Source of the DNA: Exiguobacterium acetylicum
GTDB taxonomy: Bacteria > Bacillota > Bacilli > Exiguobacteriales > Exiguobacteriaceae
Reading direction: 5' to 3'
Assembly (NCBI RefSeq): GCF_022170825.1
Contig: NZ_CP081878.1
Coordinates: 2,866,001-2,930,000, forward strand
DNA: 64,000 nt
Below the pieces are notes generated by a model. The model did not search any database, was not told where the DNA came from, and saw only the letters and a list, made by a program, of their open reading frames with translations. The number at the start of each line of letters is the position of its first letter. The stretch's first letter is position 1. The position numbers and the translations under genes are program-made. Below are positions 16,537 to 24,544 of the stretch, in pieces.

Positions 16537-18102
16537 ATGCCACCTTTATTTCTTTTTGCGATCGTCTATCTGATTCCGACCTTTATCATGTTCTACATGT
16601 CGGTCGATATTTTTTTACGTAATCCATCACGTCCACAACACCGACTGCTCAGTTTATTCACGTTCGCTTACGGGATGTTGTTCCTCGGAGAATTTTTCCG
16701 AAACGCCTCCCCGATTGAGTCGAGTCCAGCATTTGTGACTTACTGGTTCGGGAATGCCGGTCTGATCGTCTTTAGTACGTCGCTCCACTTCATCTTCCGC
16801 ATCTCGAACTTGTGGAAACGGGTGCCACGAATCCTTTATCCATGGATTTTCTATCTACCGTTGGGGATCGTGCTTACGACATACGTATTCCAGACGAATG
16901 TCATCAACAGTCAGCAATTCTCGCAAGTCGGGCAGTTCATCTATCCTGAATTCAATATGCAATATTTAGTGACGATGACGGTCGGAAACGTTTTCCATCT
17001 CCTCGTCATCGGTCTACTCGTGTACGCTCGGACGCAATTGAAGGATGCCCGTCGCGGCATCATCAACGTTTTGCTAAGCGTCGCCATCCTCGTTCTTGCG
17101 TGGGATATCGTCTTCGGCTACTGGTCGTTCTATGGCATCATGCCACCGTATGCCTATATGTATGGCGGTTTGTTCTGGGCAGGAGCGCTCGCAATTGCGA
17201 TGCGCCGGTTTGATTATCTCGCGTCCTATCAAAAGCGCTTCGCGACGCTTTATAACTTAAACCCTTCTGCGATTCTTTTGCTTGATCGAGAAGGACGAAT
17301 CGAAAGTGCCAATCCGGCTGCCCATCGGCTATTCGAGACAGATGAGCTGACGGCATGTACGTTTTCAACGTATCTTCCCGATAAAAAACAAGCCGACTGG
17401 TCAATCCATTACATGACGCACTTTTTGTCGCAACGTAAGTTCAATGAATTCGAGACAAAGATTTTGACGGCACAACAGCAAGAACGGTATGTCGTCATGG
17501 ATGCTGATTTTGTCTTCATTGAACAAGAACTGCACGGGATGCTGTTGATTCGCGATATTCAGTCCTTCAAGGAAGCAGAACAGACGATTCGTTTCTTCGC
17601 CTATCATGATCCGTTGACGAAGATTGCCAATCGCCGGAGCTTTTACGAACGAGCGGCGCAAGAGTTGCTCGAGCTTGATCACGTGGCGATCATCGTCGTC
17701 GATCTCGATGGATTCAAAGCAATCAACGATACGTACGGTCATCAGATCGGTGACGCCTTTTTGATTCATATCGCTCGTCTTCTTGAAAAACATGCTGAAC
17801 AAACTGGTTTCGCTGCCCGTGTTGGTGGAGACGAGTTCTTCTTGCTCTACCGTCAACCAAACGTTGCTGCGCTACATGCGTATGCGACAGATTTGTTAAT
17901 CTACTTGCGAGACAACCCTTATCGGTTCGCTGAAGAAGTCATTGAAATCCGGACGAGCATCGGACTCAGCTACTCACCGGATCATGGTGTCGACCTTGAT
18001 ACGTTGATCCAACATGCTGACCAAGCGATGTACCATGTCAAACATGACGGAAAAAACGATTATTTCATTCATGATACGATGGACTCGACGCAACGATCCT
18101 AA
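16537..18102 (+). CDS. Membrane diguanylate cyclase (7TM-PAS-GGDEF)
   Basis: A 521-residue protein with about seven membrane segments in residues 1-225 (histidine-kinase N-terminal 7TM type), a PAS-like segment at about 230-345 (NPSAILLLDREGRIESANPAAHRLF), and a GGDEF domain at about 352-515 with an intact GGDEF at 430-434 and the DxDGFKxxND metal and substrate region (DLDGFKAINDTYGHQIGD). It should make cyclic di-GMP from GTP at the membrane in response to an unknown signal. The RxxD inhibitory site expected five residues before GGDEF is absent (EQTG), so product inhibition may be lacking. It is followed within 12 bases by the channel-like gene. Confidence 0.92.
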   Translation: MPPLFLFAIVYLIPTFIMFYMSVDIFLRNPSRPQHRLLSLFTFAYGMLFLGEFFRNASPIESSPAFVTYWFGNAGLIVFSTSLHFIFRISNLWKRVPRILYPWIFYLPLGIVLTTYVFQTNVINSQQFSQVGQFIYPEFNMQYLVTMTVGNVFHLLVIGLLVYARTQLKDARRGIINVLLSVAILVLAWDIVFGYWSFYGIMPPYAYMYGGLFWAGALAIAMRRFDYLASYQKRFATLYNLNPSAILLLDREGRIESANPAAHRLFETDELTACTFSTYLPDKKQADWSIHYMTHFLSQRKFNEFETKILTAQQQERYVVMDADFVFIEQELHGMLLIRDIQSFKEAEQTIRFFAYHDPLTKIANRRSFYERAAQELLELDHVAIIVVDLDGFKAINDTYGHQIGDAFLIHIARLLEKHAEQTGFAARVGGDEFFLLYRQPNVAALHAYATDLLIYLRDNPYRFAEEVIEIRTSIGLSYSPDHGVDLDTLIQHADQAMYHVKHDGKNDYFIHDTMDSTQRS

Positions 18103-18114
18103 AGGAGAGATTCC

Positions 18115-18444
18115 ATGATTTCTGTACTAACGATTTTTTCACGCTTATTCAAGGGATTGCGTCGCGCCTTTCATCTGTCTTACTTCCGGGGACTATTGAT
18201 TCTATGCCTGTTGACGCTCGTTTCCGGTACGATTTTCTATAGCACCGAAGAAAATCTTTCAATCGTTGATGCACTTTACTTTTGCATCACGACACTAAGT
18301 ACCGTCGGGCATCCGACGTTCGTTCCGACGACGACGCTCGGTAAAGTCTTTACAATGGCGTACATCACGATTGGCTGTGGGCTATTTTTAACACTGATCG
18401 CCACGTTATCTTACGTTCTGATTAAACAACCGGAGGATGAATAA
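18115..18444 (+). CDS. Two-TM ion-channel-like protein with altered selectivity filter
   Basis: A 109-residue protein with the Ion_trans_2 plan: a first membrane helix at about 25-43, a pore helix ALYFCITTLSTVG (residues 53-65), and a second membrane helix at about 78-104. In K+ channels the filter is TVGYGD; here residues 63-68 are TVGHPT, so the aromatic, the second glycine and the acid are all replaced. It could be a channel of different selectivity or a sensor module. The length fits a bare pore domain. The ATG follows AAAGGAG, 12 bases after the diguanylate cyclase, and the next gene starts 15 bases later, so the three are co-transcribed. Confidence 0.8.
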   Translation: MISVLTIFSRLFKGLRRAFHLSYFRGLLILCLLTLVSGTIFYSTEENLSIVDALYFCITTLSTVGHPTFVPTTTLGKVFTMAYITIGCGLFLTLIATLSYVLIKQPEDE

Positions 18445-18458
18445 GGGGGAAACGACTT

Positions 18459-19109
18459 ATGCGCCAAGCTGCCATCCAAAATAATTTTGATTGGTGTCGC
18501 CTCGTCTGTGAGTTAGCTGGCTGTCAGGTGACGGAAACCGAGGCGACCTGGCTCGCTCAAGGAAGCGTTCCGAGCTATTATCCGGAACTAATGGTCCGAC
18601 TGCCCCATCAGCGAATTGGTGCTACGGATATCTACAGCATCAAGGACTGCACGGCGAGCTATGACTTCTCAAGTGCCGGTCTCAGTCACCTGTTCACAGC
18701 GGAATGGATGACACGACCTGCTATACTTGATCGCCGCGCCCTTCCTGTTGATTGGTCCGTCGTGACAGATCCGGTACAGTTCGCCCGCTTCCAAGCGATC
18801 CAGGCGACAGCGGAATTACCAGATACCCTCTGGCAACATCCGGACGTTCGGTTCTTCTATTCGGAAGCACAACAAGCGAGTTGCATCGCCTATTCAAACC
18901 AAAAGACGACTGGTTTAACATACGTCAGCTCTGATTATCTCGACGAACGATTGTGGGATGACATTGCGCGTTTGAGTTCGGCACACTTCCCCGGTCAACC
19001 GCTCGTCGGGTACGAATATGGCGATCATTTGATCACAGCGCTCGAAGCTGGCTTTGACGATGTCGGTCCACTCGCGGTCTGGATTCGTACGACAGATGAT
19101 CACGCATGA
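18459..19109 (+). CDS. GNAT-like protein of unknown substrate
   Basis: A 216-residue soluble protein. The C-terminal end, PLVGYEYGDHLITALEAGFDDVGPLAVWIR, resembles the CoA-site helix and final strands of a group of GNAT acetyltransferases (YjdJ-like), and SSDYLDERLWDDIARLSSAHFPGQPLVGYE looks like the preceding helix. The usual RGxGxG/A loop is not clear, so activity is uncertain. It starts with ATG after GGGGG and ends the diguanylate cyclase-channel operon, before a strong terminator. I do not recognise a specific function. Confidence 0.7.
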   Translation: MRQAAIQNNFDWCRLVCELAGCQVTETEATWLAQGSVPSYYPELMVRLPHQRIGATDIYSIKDCTASYDFSSAGLSHLFTAEWMTRPAILDRRALPVDWSVVTDPVQFARFQAIQATAELPDTLWQHPDVRFFYSEAQQASCIAYSNQKTTGLTYVSSDYLDERLWDDIARLSSAHFPGQPLVGYEYGDHLITALEAGFDDVGPLAVWIRTTDDHA

Positions 19110-19113
19110 AAAA

Positions 19114-19160
19114 AACCGAACCGATTTCCTTCTTCTTGGTGAAGGCGAATCGGTTCGGTT
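19114..19160. terminator. Bidirectional terminator between the cyclase operon and mgtE
   Basis: AACCGAACCGATT pairs with AATCGGTTCGGTT, with T runs on both strands. It ends the plus-strand three-gene operon and the facing mgtE. Confidence 0.9.
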
Positions 19161-19163
19161 TTT

Positions 19164-20534
19164 TTACATCAAGCGACTAATGAACGCTGTCGCAATTCCG
19201 AAGTAGACAAGGAGCGACAGGATATCATTCAACGTCGTGATCAGTGGTCCAGATGCAATCGCCGGGTCAATCTTTAGGCGATGTAAGATGAGCGGAATGA
19301 TTGTTCCAGCTAACGTTCCGAAAATCAACGTAATGACGAGCGAACTTCCGACGACAAGACCTAAGACGGCACTGCCTTGCCAGACGTAGGCAATGATGGC
19401 GATCAAGATACCACAAATGATACCAATGATTAGACCGACCCAAAGTTCTCTCAGAATCAACCGAGTCGCGACCCGCTTATCGACTTCACGAGTGATCAAC
19501 CCACGGACGACGACCGCCAGCGATTGGGTGCCCGTGTTTCCGGTCATTCCGGCAATCATCGGCATGAAGAAGGCGAGGGCAACGACTTTCGAGAGCGTCT
19601 CTTCGAACTGACTGATGATCGACCCGGAGACGAGACCGATGAAGAGTAACAGGACGAGCCACGGCAAACGCCGTGTTGCCGCGATCCACGGCTTCGTCTC
19701 GAAATCAATGGATTTACCGGACGCCGAGAGTTTCTCGATGTCTTCGTTCGCTTCTTCCCGTAAGACGTCAAGCGCATCGTCAACCGTGATCAGTCCGACA
19801 AGAACATCCCCTTCGACGACCGGTAACGAGACGAGGTCATAACGTTCGAACAACTGCGCGACTTCTTCCTGATCGGTCTCTGCTGCGACACGAATCACTT
19901 TCGTCTCCATGACGTCGCTGATCCGTTCCGTATTTTCAGCTAAGATGACATCCCGGTATGAGATGACACCGACGAGTTCACTCAGTTGATTGACGACGTA
20001 AACGTAGTTGATCGTCTCCGAGTATTCGATGTAGTCGCGCATCTTCTCGACCGTCTCACCGACCGTGAAGTCCTCACCGACCCAGATGAACCGGTTCGTC
20101 ATCAAACGCCCTGCCGTTTCGGGTGGATACGTCAAGAGATTACGGACGACCAGCGCTTCGTCCGTCCGCATGCTACCAAGCAACCGATCAGTCTCTTCTG
20201 GTCCGAGTTCCTCAAGTAAATCCGCGACATCATCGTTCTCCATTAAATCGAGAACGTGTCCAGCGCGTTCGACGTCTAAGCGACGTAAGACAGCTAGACG
20301 TTGCTCCCCTTCGAGCTCCTCGAGAACATCTGCTAACCGTTCGTGATCGAGATAATCGAGGAGTCGTGCCTGATCATCTTCTCCTAATTCCTCATATACT
20401 TGCGCGATGTCATACGGATAAACTTCTTCGATGACTTGCTGTGCCTGTTCGCGTTTTTCCTTTGCGAGCGCATCGAGCAATAGCCACTTCCATTGTTGTT
20501 CTGCTGTCTGACGCAAACTCCTCACCCCCTGCAT
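19164..20534 (-). CDS. mgtE: Magnesium transporter MgtE
   Basis: A 456-residue Mg2+ channel of the MgtE family: an N-terminal superhelical domain of repeated DVLEELEGEQRLAVL-type units (about 30-140), a pair of CBS domains (about 140-265) that sense cytosolic Mg2+, the plug helix, and five membrane helices from about 290. The pore signature is seen in MPMIAGMTGNTGTQSLAVVVRG. The start is uncertain: ATG at 20534 has only a weak AAAGG site, while TTG at 20516 is eight bases after AGGGGG. No M-box riboswitch fits in the short upstream region. It faces the cyclase operon across a shared terminator and is divergent from the Mn transporter. Confidence 0.95.
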   Translation of the reverse strand: MQGVRSLRQTAEQQWKWLLLDALAKEKREQAQQVIEEVYPYDIAQVYEELGEDDQARLLDYLDHERLADVLEELEGEQRLAVLRRLDVERAGHVLDLMENDDVADLLEELGPEETDRLLGSMRTDEALVVRNLLTYPPETAGRLMTNRFIWVGEDFTVGETVEKMRDYIEYSETINYVYVVNQLSELVGVISYRDVILAENTERISDVMETKVIRVAAETDQEEVAQLFERYDLVSLPVVEGDVLVGLITVDDALDVLREEANEDIEKLSASGKSIDFETKPWIAATRRLPWLVLLLFIGLVSGSIISQFEETLSKVVALAFFMPMIAGMTGNTGTQSLAVVVRGLITREVDKRVATRLILRELWVGLIIGIICGILIAIIAYVWQGSAVLGLVVGSSLVITLIFGTLAGTIIPLILHRLKIDPAIASGPLITTLNDILSLLVYFGIATAFISRLM

Positions 20535-20586
20535 TCTGCCTTTTCATCTTAGCACGAGTTGATTCGCGATCGATATCGAAAAACAG

Positions 20587-20630
20587 TTGACATCTGTTTC
20601 CTATGGCTTTAAAGTTTGCCTTAAGGAAAC
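20587..20630 (+). promoter_or_regulatory. mntBCA promoter with MntR box 1
   Basis: TTGACA (20587-20592), a 17-base spacer and TAAAGT (20610-20615), directly overlapped by TTTGCCTTAAGGAAAC (20615-20630). This matches the B. subtilis MntR box, so manganese would repress the operon. Confidence 0.8.
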
Positions 20631-20660
20631 ATTATTAGTAGACCGAATCTTTCTTCATTG

Positions 20661-20736
20661 ACTTGGAGATTAAAAATTTTACATTGTTTTTTGCCCTAAC
20701 TTGGAGATTAAAAATTTTACATTGTTTTTTGCCCTA
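20661..20736 (+). repeat. Perfect 38-bp tandem duplication in the mnt leader
   Basis: The 38-base unit beginning ACTTGGAGATTAAAAATTTT occurs twice without change (20661-20698 and 20699-20736). Each unit ends in the left half of an MntR box, TTTTTTGCCCTA. Confidence 0.95.
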
Positions 20737-20743
20737 AGGAAAC
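20728..20743 (+). promoter_or_regulatory. MntR box 2
   Basis: TTTGCCCTAAGGAAAC, one base different from box 1 at 20615-20630. The first repeat unit carries only its left half, TTTGCCCTA followed by ACTTGG, so the duplication split the box. Confidence 0.75.
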
Positions 20744-20782
20744 TTTCCTTCTATATACCACAAATTAAAGGAGTGATTATTC

Positions 20783-21520
20783 ATGTACGCCCTTGATGTT
20801 GAACAACTCACGGTATCCTATTTTGATACGCATGCACTCGACGGGGTATCCGTCCGCCTTCCAGTCGCTTCTCTGATTGGTATCATCGGACCAAACGGTG
20901 CCGGTAAATCAACATTCTTAAAAGCTGTCCTCGGTCTAATCCCAGCTCGAATCGAGCAGTTACGTGTACTCGACCAACCACTCGAAGCGGTTCGGTCGCG
21001 CGTCGCCTACGTTCCGCAACGAAGTGCCATCGATTGGGACTTCCCCGTTCGTGTACAAGATGTCGTTCTAATGGGATGTTATCCGAAACTCGGACTCTTC
21101 AAACGACCATCGAAAGCACAAAAAGTCTTTGCTATGGAGTGCCTTACGCGCGTTGGAATGGAAGACCATGCCGAACGACAAATCGGTGAACTATCAGGCG
21201 GACAACAACAACGGGTCTTTCTAGCACGTGCTCTGGCTCAAGAAGCAGAGCTGTTACTGCTTGACGAACCATTCGTCGGCATCGATATCGCCAGTGAGCA
21301 GATGATCATCGAACTCTTACGGACCCTTCGAGCTGAAGGACGGACAATCATCGTCGTCCACCATGACTTGCATAAAGCGGAGGATTACTTTGATACGTTG
21401 ATATTGTTGAACAAACAACTCATCGCTGTCGGTTCTCCGTCTGATATCTTGACACCGGAATGGCTCGAACCCGCGTACGGTTTACCACTATTTGAACGAC
21501 GGAAGGAGGGACAAGGATGA
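20783..21520 (+). CDS. mntB: Manganese/zinc ABC transporter, ATP-binding protein
   Basis: A 245-residue ABC ATPase. Walker A is GPNGAGKST (near residue 38), the signature LSGGQQQR near 137, and Walker B LLLLDEPF with the switch histidine in VVHHDLH. It powers import of Mn2+ (possibly also Zn2+) by the cluster A-I family of metal transporters. The ATG at 20783 follows AAAGGAG. Its stop overlaps the permease start (ATGA). The MntR boxes upstream argue for manganese. Gene order ATPase-permease-binding protein is that of psaBCA/mtsBCA systems rather than B. subtilis mntABCD. Confidence 0.94.
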   Translation: MYALDVEQLTVSYFDTHALDGVSVRLPVASLIGIIGPNGAGKSTFLKAVLGLIPARIEQLRVLDQPLEAVRSRVAYVPQRSAIDWDFPVRVQDVVLMGCYPKLGLFKRPSKAQKVFAMECLTRVGMEDHAERQIGELSGGQQQRVFLARALAQEAELLLLDEPFVGIDIASEQMIIELLRTLRAEGRTIIVVHHDLHKAEDYFDTLILLNKQLIAVGSPSDILTPEWLEPAYGLPLFERRKEGQG

Positions 21521-22362
21521 CATTCATCGAGGCATTACTTCAATACGACTTCTTACAAAAAGCGATGATCACGGCCGTCATGGTCGGCATCATTTGTGGT
21601 GTCATCGGTTGTTTTATCATCCTTCGCGGCATGTCATTGATGGGGGATGCAATCTCACACGCCGTTTTGCCTGGCGTTGCGATTTCTTATCTACTCGGAA
21701 TCAACTTCTTGATTGGCGCTGTCGTCACAGGACTCGTGACAGCACTTGGAATTGGCTTTGTCAGTCAGAATAGCCGCATTAAGAACGATACGGCAATCGG
21801 AATCATGTTCACCTCTGCTTTTGCCCTTGGGATCATCCTGATCTCATTCTTGCGCAGCAGTAGCGATCTCTATCATATTCTGTTCGGAAACGTCCTCGCC
21901 GTTCGACCAAGCGATATGTGGATGACCGTCGTCATCGGATTAGTCGTCCTTAGCGGTATCTTCCTGTTCTACAAAGAATTATTGATCAGCTCGTTTGACC
22001 CAACGATGGCACAAGCCTACGGTCTATCGACACGCTGGATCCATTACGGATTGATGACGCTTCTGACACTCGTCACGGTCGCTTCGCTTCAGACGGTCGG
22101 TATCATCCTCGTCGTCGCGATGCTCATCACACCAGCGGCGACCGCGTATTTACTGACGAACCGCCTGTCGCGGATGCTGTTCCTCGCGGCTGGATTTGGT
22201 ACATTGTCCGCCATCGTCGGACTGTATTTCAGCTTTACGTATAACTTATCTTCCGGTGCTTCAATCGTCCTCGTTGCGACGACGTTGTTCGCACTCGTCT
22301 TCGTCTTCTCACCACGCCACGGTCTGATGCGACACCGGAAACGAAAGGAGTCTACTGTATGA
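21517..22362 (+). CDS. mntC: Manganese/zinc ABC transporter, permease
   Basis: A 281-residue ABC-3 family membrane protein with about eight hydrophobic segments. The conserved family start CFIILRGMSLMGDAISHAVLPGVA lies near residue 33. It forms the homodimeric metal channel with the ATPase and receives metal from the lipoprotein encoded next. Both of its ends overlap neighbours by four bases (ATGA), so the three proteins are translationally coupled. Only one permease gene is present, whereas B. subtilis has two (mntC and mntD). Confidence 0.94.
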   Translation: MTFIEALLQYDFLQKAMITAVMVGIICGVIGCFIILRGMSLMGDAISHAVLPGVAISYLLGINFLIGAVVTGLVTALGIGFVSQNSRIKNDTAIGIMFTSAFALGIILISFLRSSSDLYHILFGNVLAVRPSDMWMTVVIGLVVLSGIFLFYKELLISSFDPTMAQAYGLSTRWIHYGLMTLLTLVTVASLQTVGIILVVAMLITPAATAYLLTNRLSRMLFLAAGFGTLSAIVGLYFSFTYNLSSGASIVLVATTLFALVFVFSPRHGLMRHRKRKESTV

Positions 22363-23276
22363 AACAAAAACTATTGTTATTCGTTCTCCTCAGTACCGTC
22401 TTACTCGCTGCTTGTTCGACACCAGCAGAAGATAATGGAAAGCTGAAAGTCGTTGCGACATATTCCATTCTTGCTGACCTCGCACGCGAAGTTGGTGGTG
22501 AACATGTCGATGTCCACAGCATGGTCAAGATCGGTGCAAATCCGCATGAATATGATCCACTCCCAGCAGACGTACAAGCAATGGCAGATGCTGATGTCGT
22601 CTTTTATAACGGTTTGAATCTCGAAGCGGGCGGTGCTTGGTTTGACAAACTCCGAGCAACGACTGGTAAAGATGCCTCTGACGCGCCAGTCTATCGTTTA
22701 AGCAAAGGCATTGAACCGAAGTACCTGACGACGAAGGGCAAAGAATCGGAGACCGATCCACATGCGTGGCTCGATGTGAGTAACGGTATTCGCTACGTCG
22801 AAAACGTCAAGCAGGCATTAATTAAAGAAGATCCGAAGCATAAAGCAGACTATGAGAAAAATGCGGATGCTTACATCAAAAAACTGCAGAAGCTTGATCA
22901 GGAAGCGAAAAAACAATTCGCTTCCATCCCAAAAGCAGAACGCCATCTCGTCACGAGCGAAGGAGCCTTTAAATACTTCGGGACTGCCTATGACGTCAAA
23001 GCCGACTACATCTGGGAGATCAACTCGGATAATCAAGGGACCCCAGCACAAGTTCGCCGAATCGTCGATACGATCAAGGAGCAAGATATCCCAGTCCTGT
23101 TCGTTGAAACGAGTGTCGACCGCCGGAGCATGGAAACCGTCTCCCGTGAGACGGGTGTCCCGATTGGTGGAACACTTTTCACTGACTCGCTCGGCGCTCC
23201 CGGTAAAGACGGCGACACGTATTACAGCATGATGCAAGCGAATATCGAGACAATCACGAAAGCACTCGCAAAGTAA
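22359..23276 (+). CDS. mntA: Manganese/zinc ABC transporter, substrate-binding lipoprotein
   Basis: A 305-residue cluster A-I solute-binding protein. The signal peptide ends in a lipobox, LLAACS (Cys19), so it is anchored to the outer face of the membrane. Metal ligands of the family are visible: His in GANPHEYDPLP near residue 67, His in DPHAWLD near 132, a Glu in the VTSEGAFKYF region near 199, and Asp in the late LFTDSLG near 274. It delivers Mn2+ (or Zn2+) to the permease. The start overlaps the permease stop. A Mn role is inferred from the MntR boxes. Confidence 0.94.
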   Translation: MKQKLLLFVLLSTVLLAACSTPAEDNGKLKVVATYSILADLAREVGGEHVDVHSMVKIGANPHEYDPLPADVQAMADADVVFYNGLNLEAGGAWFDKLRATTGKDASDAPVYRLSKGIEPKYLTTKGKESETDPHAWLDVSNGIRYVENVKQALIKEDPKHKADYEKNADAYIKKLQKLDQEAKKQFASIPKAERHLVTSEGAFKYFGTAYDVKADYIWEINSDNQGTPAQVRRIVDTIKEQDIPVLFVETSVDRRSMETVSRETGVPIGGTLFTDSLGAPGKDGDTYYSMMQANIETITKALAK

Positions 23277-23352
23277 GCGTCAACAAATCGTCACGCCTCC
23301 CGGACACGTCTTTCCTTATAATGAAGGCAAGACGATGAAAGAGAGGCACATT

Positions 23353-23865
23353 ATGCAAACACGACTATATCGTTACGTCTTTCCCCTCAGTATCAGCTTG
23401 CTTCTTGCCGCGTGCGGAACAGCTGATCAAACCGATGCGCCGAAAACGAAAGAAACACAACACGCAGATCACACTGATCACGCGAGTCATGGTGCTGGTG
23501 ATCAACTCGAGAAGACTGCCGGACCGGATACGTTACCGACTTTCCTGAATGAGCAGGATGACTCGATTCAAACGATTTACCGCTCTGTTGCCAAACATCC
23601 GGATCTCTTGAAGAAGATGCCTTGTTACTGCGGTTGCGGTGAATCTGCTGGTCATACGAGCAACTACGATTGCTTCATCGAAGAACAAACCGCTACGTCA
23701 ACGACTTGGACGACGCACGGCATTACGTGTGGTACGTGTCTTGATATCGCGGCACAGGCGATTGTTGCCTATCAAAAAGGTAGCTCCGTCAAAGAAATTC
23801 GAACTGCAATCGATCAAGCTTACGCAAAGACTGATGTCACGCCGACACCGACGCCAACACTTTAA
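23353..23865 (+). CDS. PCYCGC-motif lipoprotein
   Basis: A 170-residue lipoprotein: signal peptide with lipobox LLAACG, a His/Asp-rich linker (HADHTDHASHGAGD), then a domain with MPCYCGCGESAGHTSNYDCF and GITCGTCLDIA. The PCYCGC family (about 160-180 residues) has conserved cysteines that suggest metal binding or a redox role at the membrane surface; the function is not established. I start it at the ATG at 23353, six bases after GAGAGG; an ATG six codons upstream lacks a site. It follows mntA by 76 bases and ends at a terminator, so it may be read through from the Mn operon. Confidence 0.85.
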   Translation: MQTRLYRYVFPLSISLLLAACGTADQTDAPKTKETQHADHTDHASHGAGDQLEKTAGPDTLPTFLNEQDDSIQTIYRSVAKHPDLLKKMPCYCGCGESAGHTSNYDCFIEEQTATSTTWTTHGITCGTCLDIAAQAIVAYQKGSSVKEIRTAIDQAYAKTDVTPTPTPTL

Positions 23866-23868
23866 CAA

Positions 23869-23912
23869 ACAGTCCGCCCTTTTTGCGATGAACGCAAGAA
23901 AAGGCGGACTGT
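23869..23912. terminator. Bidirectional terminator
   Basis: ACAGTCCGCC pairs with GGCGGACTGT, extended by AAAAAGCG-type pairing, with seven T on the plus side. It ends the lipoprotein gene and lies after the facing gene at 23924. Confidence 0.85.
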
Positions 23913-23923
23913 TTTTTTCTATC

Positions 23924-24364
23924 TTATTTTGCGCGTTCTTGACTTCGAGCACGCAAGACGAACGGTCGACCCGACAATAATTCATCGAGTTGATAATACG
24001 TATGTGCTCGAATCGGTCGATCCGTTCGCGGAAGATGACGGAGTTCGTATGCCACTTCGAGTAAGTAAAATCTGTATTCATCTGCCTCATCAAAACCGAA
24101 GCTCGCGCGTCGTTCCTCGATATACGCTAGTACACGTTCTTGTTGCGAGAAGGAGAGCCGCTGGACTTGCGGTGCGAGTGCTTCGTGCACAGAGAGCACG
24201 ATTTCCCGTTCCGTTCGGTACAATCGATGCATGACGCCACCGCTTTGACGTAAGGCAATCAAACGCGCGGGTCGATACGGACGTGGGTGCGGATGCGCAT
24301 GGACGAGGTAACGTTCAATAGTGACTTGAGTCGGTCCTGCCGGTAAAGAGATGACGTCATACAT
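23924..24364 (-). CDS. Hypothetical protein, 146 residues
   Basis: I do not recognise this protein. It is soluble, Arg-rich and starts MYDVISLPAGPTQVTIERYLVHAHPHPRPYRPARLIALRQSGG, with a His/Pro-rich strip at residues 22-30 and a helical C-terminal half (SFSQQERVLAYIEERRASFGFDEADEYRFYLLEVAYELRHLP). A good AGAAGGAG site precedes the ATG at 24364, and a -10-like TATTAT lies upstream. It is a single-gene unit facing the lipoprotein gene. Codon use resembles the neighbours, so it is probably real. Confidence 0.65.
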   Translation of the reverse strand: MYDVISLPAGPTQVTIERYLVHAHPHPRPYRPARLIALRQSGGVMHRLYRTEREIVLSVHEALAPQVQRLSFSQQERVLAYIEERRASFGFDEADEYRFYLLEVAYELRHLPRTDRPIRAHTYYQLDELLSGRPFVLRARSQERAK

Positions 24365-24544
24365 ACAAAATCGCTCCTTCTCAAAATATAATAGCTACTC
24401 TCATATGCTACCATATTTATCCACGCTTCTTCCGTTGACGACAGAAGGGGAATCCATTTTCAAAGTTTCGCAACTGGTTTTAAGACGAAGCGAGCGTGGA
24501 ACAGATGAAAAGAAGCGATTCATATCTGGAAAGGATGATTGTCG

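Noticed and set aside
18115..18444. Calling the channel-like protein a potassium channel
   Set aside because: The fold fits, but the filter residues differ too much (TVGHPT) to claim K+ selectivity.
20535..20586. M-box riboswitch before mgtE
   Set aside because: The space between the mgtE start and the mnt promoter is about 50 bases, far too short, and no M-box core is visible.
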